Below, piece after piece: positions 36,180-43,621 of a DNA stretch of 64,000 nt. Every line of letters starts with the position of its first letter. Positions within the stretch are counted from its first letter, which is position 1. This stretch comes from Nocardioides bizhenqiangii. Its GTDB lineage: Bacteria > Actinomycetota > Actinomycetes > Propionibacteriales > Nocardioidaceae. The notes under the pieces were generated by a model. It was given only the letters and a program-made list of their open reading frames with translations. It was not told the DNA's origin and searched no databases. The stretch lies in the NCBI RefSeq assembly GCF_034661235.1, contig NZ_CP141059.1, positions 2,045,501-2,109,500 on the forward strand, given 5' to 3'. A program made the translations under genes and the position numbers.

Positions 36180-36317
36180 ATGACCGAGCAGCATGAAGAG
36201 CGCAGGCCGTGGACTGAGCCACGCGTCGAGCCGCTCGGCACCGCAGCCGACGCCCGTAACCAGCTCTTCAGCACGCCCGACGGCCAGAACCTCGGTCACA
36301 AGAAGCTTCCTTCCTGA
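36180..36317 (+). CDS. Putative lasso-type RiPP precursor peptide
   Basis: A 45-residue peptide. Three ATGs run in tandem (36174, 36177, 36180); the third has the best spacing from GAGGGG (36168-36173). W11-x2-P14-x-V16-x3-G20 matches the lasso leader pattern Y-x2-P-x-L-x3-G that binds the RRE protein. After G20 the only acidic residues are D24 and D34. A ring to D34 would contain 7, 8 or 9 residues if the core began at Q28, N27 or R26; the usual Thr at core position -2 is absent. The peptide ends Leu-Pro-Ser, and a C-terminal serine is what paeninodin-type kinases phosphorylate. A cyclase gene follows 58 bp later. Cluster class is inferred; the exact core is unknown. Confidence 0.68.
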   Translation: MTEQHEERRPWTEPRVEPLGTAADARNQLFSTPDGQNLGHKKLPS

Positions 36318-36332
36318 CAGATGTCGGGGTGC

Positions 36333-36351
36333 TCCGTCGATTGACGACGGA
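36333..36351 (+). other. Hairpin between precursor and cyclase genes
   Basis: TCCGTCG (36333-36339) pairs perfectly with CGACGGA (36345-36351) around a five-base loop. In RiPP operons such hairpins often stabilise the precursor mRNA and limit read-through to the modifying enzyme. It lacks a T-tract. Confidence 0.5.
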
Positions 36352-36375
36352 CATCGCTGAGGATCGCGGGCGCCC

Positions 36376-38025
36376 ATGCCGTTCGAGCTGATCCACGGGC
36401 CGGGTCCTGCTGACGCCGATCAGACGCGTCGCTGGCTCGAAGAGGGATGCCGGTCGGCTGCGCCGATCCGCCAGGGGTTCGTCGCCGTACTGACCCACGC
36501 AGACGGGACGGTGCTCGCTGCGACGAGCAGTCGGTCCGAGATAGCGCTGTACTACTGGGTCGACGGCTCGGGCTTGCGATGGTCCCCAACCGTCCCCGGG
36601 CTCGTCCGGCAGCTCCGGGAGCCACCGCCGCTCGACGTGGGCAAGCTCGCGGACCTGATGGCGCTCCACGACGAGCCGGAGCGCACGGCTCTCGAGGGGG
36701 TCCGCCGGCTGCCGGTCGGCCACCGGCTCACCTGGCGGCAGGGCTGGTCCTCGCCGGAGACCGAGCGGTGGTTCACCCCCTCGGCCGAGGAAGACCGGTC
36801 GATCCGCCCGAAGGACGCCGCGGGTCTGCTGCGGGACGCGATCCGCCACGCGGTCACCGCGTCGCTGCCCTCATCCGGCCCGGTCGCAGCGACGCTGTCC
36901 GGCGGCCTCGACTCGTCGATGGTCGCGGGCACCGCGGCCTCGGTCCTGGCCGGCAGCGGAAGGACCGTGCACGCCCTCACCCACGTCCCCCTCCCCGGGA
37001 CCGCCGACCAGTCATCGACGTGGGAGGCCGATGACGGCCCCTACGCCCGGAGGATGGTCGACGAGATCCCCGGTCTGGAGTGGCACCCGATCGTGCACGA
37101 CGACCGGACCTCGCCGTTGACGACGTTGGCCGCGCTGTTCCCCACCTCGTGGTCGCCGGTGCTCAACCCGGCCAACATGGTGTGGCTGACGGCAGCGGCC
37201 GGCCGGGCTGCTGAGCTCGGCTCACCCCTCCTCCTCACCGGCGCGTCCGGCAACGCGCCGTTCTCGCGCGACCGGGACGGGCTCGTCCGCCAGCTCGTGA
37301 CCCGCGGACGACTCGACCGCCTGCCCGCCGAGGTGCTCCGCAGGCAGCGAGCAGGGGTGCCGGTCCACCGCGCGGCACGCAGCGTCCTCGCCGAAGCGGT
37401 CGGCGAGCGCACCCGCGAGCTGGTCCGGCAGCACCTTCTCCGGATCGGGCCGCCGCCGGCGTACCCCTCGTTCATCGAGGCGATGCCGCTCCGGCCGGAG
37501 ACGCTCAGTGACGCCGCCCGCCGCCGGCTGGCCGCCCTCGATGGATCGACCAGCCACAGCCAGGCGGACTGGATCGACTTCGTCCTCCGCGACGGGAGTC
37601 TCGCCACCGTGCCTCCTCCGGACGGCATCTGGTGGAGCGACCCGCTGTCGGATCCCGAGGTCGTCTCCCTCGCGCTCCGCCTGCCCCTGGAGGCCTGGCT
37701 CCAGGGCGGGTTGGATCGCGGCCTGGCCAGGGTCGCGGCCGAGGGGCTGGTGCCCGACCACATCCGCCTGCGTACGACGCGCGGAGCGCAGGCTGCCGAC
37801 GTGGGTCAATGGCTGCACGGCCGGGAGCAGGAGTACCGCGACCTGGTCGACCGGCTCCGCGCGTCGCCCGCCGCGTCGACGTTCATCGACCTCGACCGGG
37901 TCTCCCGGCAGCTGGAGAGCGGTCTGCCGTCCGGACGGGCGGCGGCGGCGTGGGAGGAGACGACCGGCCGGGCGCTCGGCCTCGGGCTCTTCGCCTCCTG
38001 GTACGAGGACGACGTGCTGCGCTGA
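36376..38025 (+). CDS. Asparagine-synthase-like lasso peptide cyclase (C protein)
   Basis: A 549-residue AsnB-family protein. Residues about 1-125 form a degenerate glutaminase-like domain without the N-terminal catalytic Cys2 (it begins MPFEL), so it cannot use glutamine. Residues about 145-545 form the ATP-pyrophosphatase synthetase domain with SGGLDSS at 175-181. Lasso cyclases of this build adenylate an Asp/Glu side chain and close a macrolactam with the core N-terminus. It lies directly downstream of the small precursor. No B1 (PqqD-like RRE) or B2 (transglutaminase-like peptidase) gene lies between recX and the phosphoribosyltransferase. A different amide-forming reaction is possible. 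Confidence 0.82.
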   Translation: MPFELIHGPGPADADQTRRWLEEGCRSAAPIRQGFVAVLTHADGTVLAATSSRSEIALYYWVDGSGLRWSPTVPGLVRQLREPPPLDVGKLADLMALHDEPERTALEGVRRLPVGHRLTWRQGWSSPETERWFTPSAEEDRSIRPKDAAGLLRDAIRHAVTASLPSSGPVAATLSGGLDSSMVAGTAASVLAGSGRTVHALTHVPLPGTADQSSTWEADDGPYARRMVDEIPGLEWHPIVHDDRTSPLTTLAALFPTSWSPVLNPANMVWLTAAAGRAAELGSPLLLTGASGNAPFSRDRDGLVRQLVTRGRLDRLPAEVLRRQRAGVPVHRAARSVLAEAVGERTRELVRQHLLRIGPPPAYPSFIEAMPLRPETLSDAARRRLAALDGSTSHSQADWIDFVLRDGSLATVPPPDGIWWSDPLSDPEVVSLALRLPLEAWLQGGLDRGLARVAAEGLVPDHIRLRTTRGAQAADVGQWLHGREQEYRDLVDRLRASPAASTFIDLDRVSRQLESGLPSGRAAAAWEETTGRALGLGLFASWYEDDVLR

Positions 38026-38862
38026 CTACAGGTCTCTGATCGCGGCCTCGACAGCGTCGGCGACGGCATCGACCGACGCACCATGCTGCGGTCGGACCAC
38101 CTCGATGACGGGGACGTGCGTGAGGAGCTCGCTCAGCCAGCTGAGGAAGGGCGCACGGTACGGCGGCAGCTGGCACAGCTCGGCCGAGTCACTCAGCACC
38201 GCGAGCATGGGCAGCGCCTCCAGCAGCGGCTGACGCCGCACGGCGACGTGGTCGTGGTCGCTGAGATCGACCCGGACGATGGCCGCGAGCGGCCGGGGCG
38301 TGGTGTCCGACGCGACGGCGTACACGCGCTTGGACGCGCCGGGCAGCTCGCGTCCGATGGCGGGATCCACCCCGAGCCGGCTGGCGAGCTCGTCGCTCGC
38401 GTGCAGCGGCCGCGGGTACGGGTGCGCCGTGACGCCGTCGGGGCCGGCGGTGGCCCCGACGATGTCGTCGCAGACAAAGCTCCAGCCGCGCTGCGCCAGC
38501 GCGACGGCGGTGGTGGTCTTCCCGACCGTGCCCGGCCCGGTGATCGCGACCGCGCGGCCGTCCGGCGACTCCACGAGCGTGGCGTGGAGGGTGAACCGGC
38601 CGCGCTGGAGGAGCAACAGGCGCAGCGCGATCGAGTACACGAGGAAGTCGTAGGCCGGCCGCTGCTCGGGCGGTACGTCGATGACCACCTCCGTGCCGTG
38701 GGCGACGTAGAGCGATGCGTCGTCCTGACGGACCAGCGCGCGGTCGTGGTCGGCCACGAAGTACCCGGTGTCGACCGCGGCCTCCCAGGGCGGCGGGGTC
38801 GGCCCCTCGACCACCGGACAGCCGAGCACCGTGGTGGTGGGACCGGGCGGGACTCCGAGCAT
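38026..38862 (-). CDS. HPr-kinase-like protein (putative RiPP serine kinase)
   Basis: A 278-residue protein similar to the C-terminal kinase half of HprK. The Walker A loop is GPGTVGKTTT (109-118), with FTLHATLV just before (H93) and the Asp pair CDDIVGA (D132-D133) after; the PTS-type HprK N-terminal domain is absent. Such proteins accompany asparagine-synthase-like cyclases in many clusters, and the paeninodin kinase phosphorylates the C-terminal serine of its lasso precursor. Here the precursor ends in serine. The gene converges on the cyclase with zero spacing. ATG 38862 follows a -10-like TACCCT by six bases (leaderless); an in-frame GTG at 38868 is the alternative. The substrate is inferred. 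Confidence 0.78.
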   Translation of the reverse strand: MLGVPPGPTTTVLGCPVVEGPTPPPWEAAVDTGYFVADHDRALVRQDDASLYVAHGTEVVIDVPPEQRPAYDFLVYSIALRLLLLQRGRFTLHATLVESPDGRAVAITGPGTVGKTTTAVALAQRGWSFVCDDIVGATAGPDGVTAHPYPRPLHASDELASRLGVDPAIGRELPGASKRVYAVASDTTPRPLAAIVRVDLSDHDHVAVRRQPLLEALPMLAVLSDSAELCQLPPYRAPFLSWLSELLTHVPVIEVVRPQHGASVDAVADAVEAAIRDL

Positions 38863-38891
38863 GGGCACAGGGTAGTGACGGGCCAGGTGAC

Positions 38892-39422
38892 ATGATCGGC
38901 TGCGTGACCACAGAGCCCACCGGCGGCGACGCGCCGGCCCGCGAGATCCTCAGCTACGAGCTCTTCGGCACCGCGGTGCGCGAGCTCGCCCAGCAGGTCG
39001 TCGACGACGGCTACGAGCCCGACATCGTCCTCGCGATCGCTCGCGGCGGCCTCGGCCTGGCGATGGGCATGGGCTACGCCCTCGACGTGAAGAACCTGAG
39101 CGCTGTGAACGTCGAGTTCTACACGGGCGTCGACGAGCGGCTCGACGTGCCGATGATGCTGCCGCCCACGCCGGCTGCCATCGACCTCACCGGGATGAAG
39201 GTCCTCATCGTCGACGACGTGGCCGACACCGGCAAGACGCTGGAGGTGGTCCGGGACTTCGTCGCCGACCACGTGGCCGAGGCCCGCACCGCAGTGATCT
39301 ACGAGAAGCCTTGGACCGTGATCCACGCCGAGTACGTCTGGCGCCGCACCGAGCGCTGGATCGACTTCCCCTGGTCGTCGACCCCGCCGCTGGTCGACCG
39401 CCGTGGGGGCCTCGCGCACTGA
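38892..39422 (+). CDS. Phosphoribosyltransferase-family protein
   Basis: A 176-residue type I PRTase-fold protein. The PRPP-binding motif is VLIVDDVADTGKT, preceded by VLAIARGGLGLAMGMGYALD. The C-terminal ERWIDFPW segment is the same as in xanthine/hypoxanthine-type PRTases of actinobacteria (Gpt-like). It probably salvages a purine base or acts as a regulator. ATG 38892 or GTG 38904 are both possible starts; AGGTGA lies at 38885-38890. It is divergent from the kinase-like gene and probably not part of the peptide locus. Confidence 0.82.
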   Translation: MIGCVTTEPTGGDAPAREILSYELFGTAVRELAQQVVDDGYEPDIVLAIARGGLGLAMGMGYALDVKNLSAVNVEFYTGVDERLDVPMMLPPTPAAIDLTGMKVLIVDDVADTGKTLEVVRDFVADHVAEARTAVIYEKPWTVIHAEYVWRRTERWIDFPWSSTPPLVDRRGGLAH

Positions 39423-39429
39423 GGGCGAC

Positions 39430-40005
39430 GTGACCGGATCCACCCTCGAGCCGCCGACGGTGTCGTTGCGTCCGATGACGCGCGCCGACTTCGGTGACCT
39501 GCTCAAGTGGCGGCTCGAGCCGCACGTCGTCCGGTGGTTCCCCTCCGCCAAGGCCGTGACCGCGGCGACGATCGAATCGTGGTACGGCCCCCGGATCGAC
39601 GGCGCCGCGCCGACCCGGATGTTCGTCGTCACCGCTGACGGCACACCGGTCGGGTTCCTCCAGGACTACCGGATCAGCGACCACCCGGACTTCGCCGTAC
39701 TGACGCCGGACCCCGACGCGATCGGGATCGACTACGCGATCGGCGACCCGGCGTGGCTCCACCGCGGGGTCGGGCTGCGGATGCTCCGGGCCTGGTTCGC
39801 CATCGCCCGCGCGGACTACCCCGACGCCACGACGTACTTCGCGGCACCGGACCATCGCAACGTCGCTTCGCGCCGCCTCCTGCTCAAGGCCGGTTTCGTC
39901 GAGGGCACCTGGTTCGACGAGGCGCAGCCGGACGGGACCACGTCGACCGTCGTCGGTCACAGTCTCGACGTGGCATCGGTGCTTGGATGGCTCCATGACC
40001 GCTGA
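39430..40005 (+). CDS. GNAT N-acetyltransferase (AAC(6')/RimJ-like)
   Basis: A 191-residue acetyltransferase. VSLRPMTRADFGDLLKWRLEPHVVRWFP is typical of the aminoglycoside 6'-acetyltransferase/IucB group, and IGDPAWLHRGVGLRMLRAW contains the acetyl-CoA loop. NVASRRLLLKAGFVEG ends the fold. The true acceptor is unknown; it may be a small amine or a protein N-terminus. GTG 39430 has a GAGGG site upstream. It overlaps the PPK2 gene by 11 bp. Confidence 0.82.
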   Translation: MTGSTLEPPTVSLRPMTRADFGDLLKWRLEPHVVRWFPSAKAVTAATIESWYGPRIDGAAPTRMFVVTADGTPVGFLQDYRISDHPDFAVLTPDPDAIGIDYAIGDPAWLHRGVGLRMLRAWFAIARADYPDATTYFAAPDHRNVASRRLLLKAGFVEGTWFDEAQPDGTTSTVVGHSLDVASVLGWLHDR

Positions 40006-40852
40006 CGCCGACCTGGTCGACGCCCTCCGGCTCCCGGCCGGACCCGTCGACCTCGCATCGATCGACACCAACGGCGCGCCCGGCTTCGCGGGCGGCAAGG
40101 AGGAAGGCAAGGCCACGCTGTACGCGCTGGGCGACACGCTCTCCGACCTGCAGGAGCGGCTCTTCGCCGAGGGCAAGGCGGGTGGCAACCGCAGCCTGCT
40201 CCTGGTCCTGCAGGGCATGGACACCTCGGGCAAGGGCGGCACCCTACGCCACACCGTCGGTCTGATGGACCCGCAAGGGGTGCGGATCACGTCGTTCAAG
40301 GCGCCGACTCCCGCGGAGCTCGAGCAGGACTTCCTGTGGCGGATCAGGAAGGCGCTGCCCACGGCGGGGTACGTCGGGGTCTTCGACCGCTCCCACTACG
40401 AGGACGTGTTGATCGCCCGGGTCCGCCAGCTCGCGCCGCTGGAGGAGATCGAGCGGCGCTACGAGGCGATCAACGCCTTTGAGGCCGAGCTGGTCGAGGG
40501 CGGCACGACCATTCTGAAGTGCATGCTGCACATCTCGGCGGACGAGCAGAAGGCGCGGCTCCTGGCCCGGCTGGACGACCCGTCGAAGCACTGGAAGTAC
40601 AACTCGGGTGATGTCGACGAGCGGGCGCTCTGGCCTGCCTACCAGGGCGCCTACCAGGTCGCGATCGAGCGCACCAACACCGATGTCGCGCCGTGGCACG
40701 TGATCCCTGCGGACAAGAAGTGGTACCGCAACCTCGCGATCGGCCACCTGTTGCTCGACGCTCTCGAGACGATGGACCCGCAGTGGCCGAAGGCCGACTT
40801 CGACGTCGCGGTGGAGAAGCGGCGGCTGACGGAAGAGGACCCGCTGTCGTGA
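39995..40852 (+). CDS. Polyphosphate kinase 2 family protein
   Basis: A 285-residue P-loop kinase that transfers phosphate between polyphosphate and nucleotides. Motifs: Walker A GMDTSGKGG (74-82), the lid GVFDRSHYEDVLIARVR (Walker B-like DRS), and CMLHISADEQKARLLARLDD with HWKYN. The single-domain length matches class I/III PPK2 enzymes that phosphorylate NDP or (d)AMP. ATG 39995 follows GGATGG; a TTG at 39983 is less likely. It overlaps the downstream HipA-like gene by four bases (GTGA). Confidence 0.92.
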   Translation: MTADADLVDALRLPAGPVDLASIDTNGAPGFAGGKEEGKATLYALGDTLSDLQERLFAEGKAGGNRSLLLVLQGMDTSGKGGTLRHTVGLMDPQGVRITSFKAPTPAELEQDFLWRIRKALPTAGYVGVFDRSHYEDVLIARVRQLAPLEEIERRYEAINAFEAELVEGGTTILKCMLHISADEQKARLLARLDDPSKHWKYNSGDVDERALWPAYQGAYQVAIERTNTDVAPWHVIPADKKWYRNLAIGHLLLDALETMDPQWPKADFDVAVEKRRLTEEDPLS

Positions 40853-41619
40853 ACCTGCCGACCGTCACGGTCACCAGGTACGTCACGCCGCTCCGGGAGG
40901 GCGGCAGCCTGCCCGGGATCGTCGAAGCCGACGACCTGGGCACCTACGTGTGCAAGTTCCGCGGCGCCGGCCAGGGCCTCCGGGTGCTGGTCGCCGAGGT
41001 GATCGTCGCGGGCCTGGCGGAGCGGATCGGGCTGCGGACGCCGCGCCAGGTGGTGCTCGACCTCGGGGCGGACCTCGCACGCTACGAGGCCGACGAGGAG
41101 GTGCAGGACCTGCTCCGCGCCAGCATCGGGCTCAACCTCGGCATCGACTTCCTGCCCGGAGCCTTCGGCTACGACGGCGACCTCGCACCGCACGCCGATG
41201 TCGCGGCGCGCGTGCTGTGGCTCGACGCGTTCTGTGCGAACGTCGACCGCTCCTGGCGCAACCCCAACCTGCTGCTCTGGCACGACGACCTCTGGGTCAT
41301 CGACCACGGCGCCGCGCTCTACTTCCACCACGCCTGGGGCAACGGCGTCACCGATCCCGAGCGCTTCGCGCGCCAGCCGTGGGACCCCTCGGACCACGTG
41401 CTCCGGACCTGTCGGCCCGGTCTGCCCGCCGCGGACGCCGAGATCCGGGGGCGTCTCGCCGACGCCGATCTGGTGGACGTCGTCGCGCAGGTGCCGGACG
41501 CGTGGCTGGAGCCGGTGCCCGGTGCGGAGTCACCGCAGGAGCTGCGCGCGGCGTACGTCGCCTTCCTCGCCGCCCGGCTCTCGACCCGCCAGTGGCTTCC
41601 GGTCGCAGGTGCAGCATGA
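40849..41619 (+). CDS. HipA-like kinase-fold protein
   Basis: A 256-residue protein resembling the HipA C-terminal kinase domain. CKFRGAGQGLRVLVAEVIVAGLA supplies a nucleotide-lysine region; LWLDAFCANVDRSWRNPNLL is the catalytic-loop equivalent (D-x-x-x-R/N); and LWVIDHGAALYFHH is the metal-binding DHG in place of DFG. It lacks the HipA N-terminal domain and has no HipB antitoxin beside it. It is coupled to DUF3037, a pairing seen repeatedly in bacteria. Substrate unknown; protein or nucleotide phosphorylation is possible. Confidence 0.75.
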   Translation: MNLPTVTVTRYVTPLREGGSLPGIVEADDLGTYVCKFRGAGQGLRVLVAEVIVAGLAERIGLRTPRQVVLDLGADLARYEADEEVQDLLRASIGLNLGIDFLPGAFGYDGDLAPHADVAARVLWLDAFCANVDRSWRNPNLLLWHDDLWVIDHGAALYFHHAWGNGVTDPERFARQPWDPSDHVLRTCRPGLPAADAEIRGRLADADLVDVVAQVPDAWLEPVPGAESPQELRAAYVAFLAARLSTRQWLPVAGAA

Positions 41620-41993
41620 GCATGCCCTACCAGTACGTCGTGCTGCGCTGCGTGCCGCGCGTCGATCGCGAGGAGTTCGTCAACGTGGGCGTCGTGCTCT
41701 ACTGCCAGGCCGCGGAGTTCCTCGACGTCACCTGGCACTGCGACGCCGACCGGCTGCACGCAGTCGACCCGTCACTCGACGTCGACCGCGTGTGCGACGC
41801 GCTGACCTTCGTCGACGGGGTGTGTGCGGGCGACGGCCGCGGGGGAGACGTGGCCGGTCAACCGCTGTCCCAGCGCTTCGGGTTCCTCAAGGCGCCGAAG
41901 TCGACGGTGCTCCAGCCCGGCCCGGTCCACGGCGGCCTCACCGCCGACCCCGCCCGCGAGCTCGACCACCTCTTCACCCGGCTGGTCGGCTGA
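41616..41993 (+). CDS. DUF3037 protein
   Basis: A 125-residue conserved protein matching DUF3037 (PYQYVVLRCVPRVDREEFVN, then VGVVLY). It is coupled by an ATGA overlap to the HipA-like gene, with which it normally occurs. No catalytic motif is known. It is the last gene of the PRTase-to-DUF3037 run and is followed by a strong hairpin. Confidence 0.85.
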   Translation: MSMPYQYVVLRCVPRVDREEFVNVGVVLYCQAAEFLDVTWHCDADRLHAVDPSLDVDRVCDALTFVDGVCAGDGRGGDVAGQPLSQRFGFLKAPKSTVLQPGPVHGGLTADPARELDHLFTRLVG

Positions 41994-41998
41994 TTTTC

Positions 41999-42032
41999 GT
42001 CGACCCGGCTGGTTTGAACGAGCCGGGTCGAC
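41999..42032. terminator. Bidirectional hairpin terminator
   Basis: GTCGACCCGGCT (41999-42010) pairs perfectly with AGCCGGGTCGAC (42021-42032), a 12-bp stem with a 10-base loop, five bases after the DUF3037 stop. A TTTT run lies at its 5' side (41994-41997), which would be a U-tract for transcripts from the right. It separates convergent operons. Confidence 0.75.
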
Positions 42033-42072
42033 TTACAGATGCGACGGGTCGACGTACAGATGCGACGGGTCG
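42031..42072. repeat. 21-bp tandem repeat, two units
   Basis: Units at 42031-42051 and 42052-42072 differ only at the third base (TTACAGATGCGACGGGTCG versus GTACAGATGCGACGGGTCG cores). The repeat adjoins the terminator and the 3' end of the chelatase gene. Confidence 0.85.
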
Positions 42073-42075
42073 GGG

Positions 42076-42819
42076 TCAGACAGGCACCAGCTCGACGGCG
42101 CCGACCGCGTAGCGCGCCAGCACGGTGCGGGCGATCTCCGGGTGGGCACCGAGCGGCTCGGACACGGCGACCGCGCCCGCCTCGAGGGCGAGCTCGGTCG
42201 CGTGGTCGAGGAGGCGACCCGGCGCGAGGAAGAGCGACGCGACGGCGATGTGCCGACGGCCCTCCGCGCGGAACGCCCGCACCGCCTCACCGGTCGCCGG
42301 CGGGGCGGCGGCGGCGTATGCCGCGGTCACCGGCAGCTTGTGGTGCGTGCCCCAGACCCGGGCGAGCCGGGCGACCGCCTGGTTGGCCAGGGGGTCCGAC
42401 GAGCCGGCGGCCGCGAGCACGAGCGCGTCGAGCTCCCGGACCCGGGCGCCGGCCAGAGCCGTGCGCATCCGCTCGTCGAGCACCTCGAGGAACCGCGGTT
42501 CGAGACCGAGCACGTCGGTCGCGCGGATCTGCAGGCCGGGGTGGCGGGTCGTCGCCTCGGCGATCTGCTCGGGTACGTCGACGCGCGCGTGGAACGCCTC
42601 GTTGAGCAGGAGGGGTACGACGACGATCTCCTCGTAGCCCGCGCGGACCAGCTTGTCGACGACGGTCTGGAAGCTGGGCTTGGCGAGCTCGAGGAACGCC
42701 TTCTCGATGCGCAGGTCAGGACGGAGCGCCTTGACCTCGTTGACGAGGGCGGTCACGGTCGCGGCGGAGCGGGGGTCCCGGCTGCCATGAGCCAGGGCCA
42801 CCAGTGCAGGAGCGGCCAT
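42076..42819 (-). CDS. Sirohydrochlorin chelatase (CbiX/SirB-like)
   Basis: A 247-residue chelatase with two tandem CbiX-like halves (ALVALAHGSRDPRS at the start, VVPLLLNEAFHARVDVPEQI; second half VLAAAGSSDPLAN and ASLFLAPGRLLDH). The first-half histidine (AHGS) and H in EAFHARVD are the usual metal ligands. Next to sulfite reductase it most likely inserts Fe2+ into sirohydrochlorin to make siroheme. It lies 58 bp after the APS reductase gene. Cobalt insertion is the alternative. Confidence 0.87.
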   Translation of the reverse strand: MAAPALVALAHGSRDPRSAATVTALVNEVKALRPDLRIEKAFLELAKPSFQTVVDKLVRAGYEEIVVVPLLLNEAFHARVDVPEQIAEATTRHPGLQIRATDVLGLEPRFLEVLDERMRTALAGARVRELDALVLAAAGSSDPLANQAVARLARVWGTHHKLPVTAAYAAAAPPATGEAVRAFRAEGRRHIAVASLFLAPGRLLDHATELALEAGAVAVSEPLGAHPEIARTVLARYAVGAVELVPV

Positions 42820-42877
42820 CAGCAGCTGTCTCCTCTCATGTGGTGCGTGGGAAGGGGGAGTGTCGTGGGGGAAGGGA

Positions 42878-43621
42878 TCACGAGTGGATTCCGCACTCGG
42901 TCTTGTTGGTGCCGGCCCAGCGCCCGCTGCGAGGGTCCTCGCCCGGGGCTACTCGGCGCGTGCACGGCCAGCACCCGATCGAGGGATAGCCGTCGTACAC
43001 CAGGGGATTCACGAGGACTCCGTTGTCCGCGATGTAACGCTCCACCTGCTCGTCGGTCCAACGAGCCAGCGGAGAAACCTTGACCTTGCCCTTCTTGGCG
43101 TCCCAGCCGATGACCGGCGCGATCACCCGGTTGTGGGTCTCGGCGCGGCGTAGGCCGGTGGCCCAGGCGTCGTACCCCGACAGCGACTCCTGCAGGGGCT
43201 TCACCTTGCGCAACTGGCAGCAGAGGTCGGGGTCACGCTTGTAGAGGTCCTTGCCGTACTCGGCATCCTGCTCGGCCACGCTCTGCACGGGCGTGATCGT
43301 GAGCAGGTTGACCGGCAACGTGTGCTTGACCGCGTCGGCGGTGCCGACCGTCTCGGCGAAGTGGTAGCCGGTGTCGAGGAAGACGACGTCGATGCCGGGA
43401 ACGACCGTCGACGCGAGGTGCGAGAGCACCGCGTCGCCCATCGACGACGTCACGCAGAAGCGCTCGCCGAACGTGGCGGCCGCCCACTCGATGATCACCT
43501 CGGCCGGAGCCAGCTCGAGCTCGGCACCCCAGTGCGACACGATCTCGCGCAGCTCCTCGGGTGACCGACCGGCGGTCTCTGCGCCGCGGGCGAGCCTGGC
43601 CTTGGCGGTGGAGACGCTCAT
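42878..43621 (-). CDS. cysH: Adenylyl-sulfate (APS) reductase, iron-sulfur type
   Basis: It reduces adenylyl sulfate to sulfite with thioredoxin. The 247-residue protein has the PP-loop start (FCVTSSMGDAVLSHLAS) and FLDTGYHFAET. Two cysteine pairs, LCCQLRK and GCWPCTRRV, identify the 4Fe-4S APS-specific class rather than the PAPS-specific class. The catalytic cysteine is in the C-terminal TECGIH. It overlaps the zinc-ribbon gene by four bases. Confidence 0.94.
   Translation of the reverse strand: MSVSTAKARLARGAETAGRSPEELREIVSHWGAELELAPAEVIIEWAAATFGERFCVTSSMGDAVLSHLASTVVPGIDVVFLDTGYHFAETVGTADAVKHTLPVNLLTITPVQSVAEQDAEYGKDLYKRDPDLCCQLRKVKPLQESLSGYDAWATGLRRAETHNRVIAPVIGWDAKKGKVKVSPLARWTDEQVERYIADNGVLVNPLVYDGYPSIGCWPCTRRVAPGEDPRSGRWAGTNKTECGIHS

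Noticed and set aside
38892..39422. Phosphoribosyltransferase as part of the RiPP-like locus
   Set aside because: It is transcribed away from the kinase gene, has a housekeeping-type family match, and no PRTase is known in lasso peptide maturation.
40849..41619. HipAB toxin-antitoxin module
   Set aside because: There is no HipB-like HTH gene next to it, and the protein lacks the HipA N-terminal domain; DUF3037 is the consistent partner instead.
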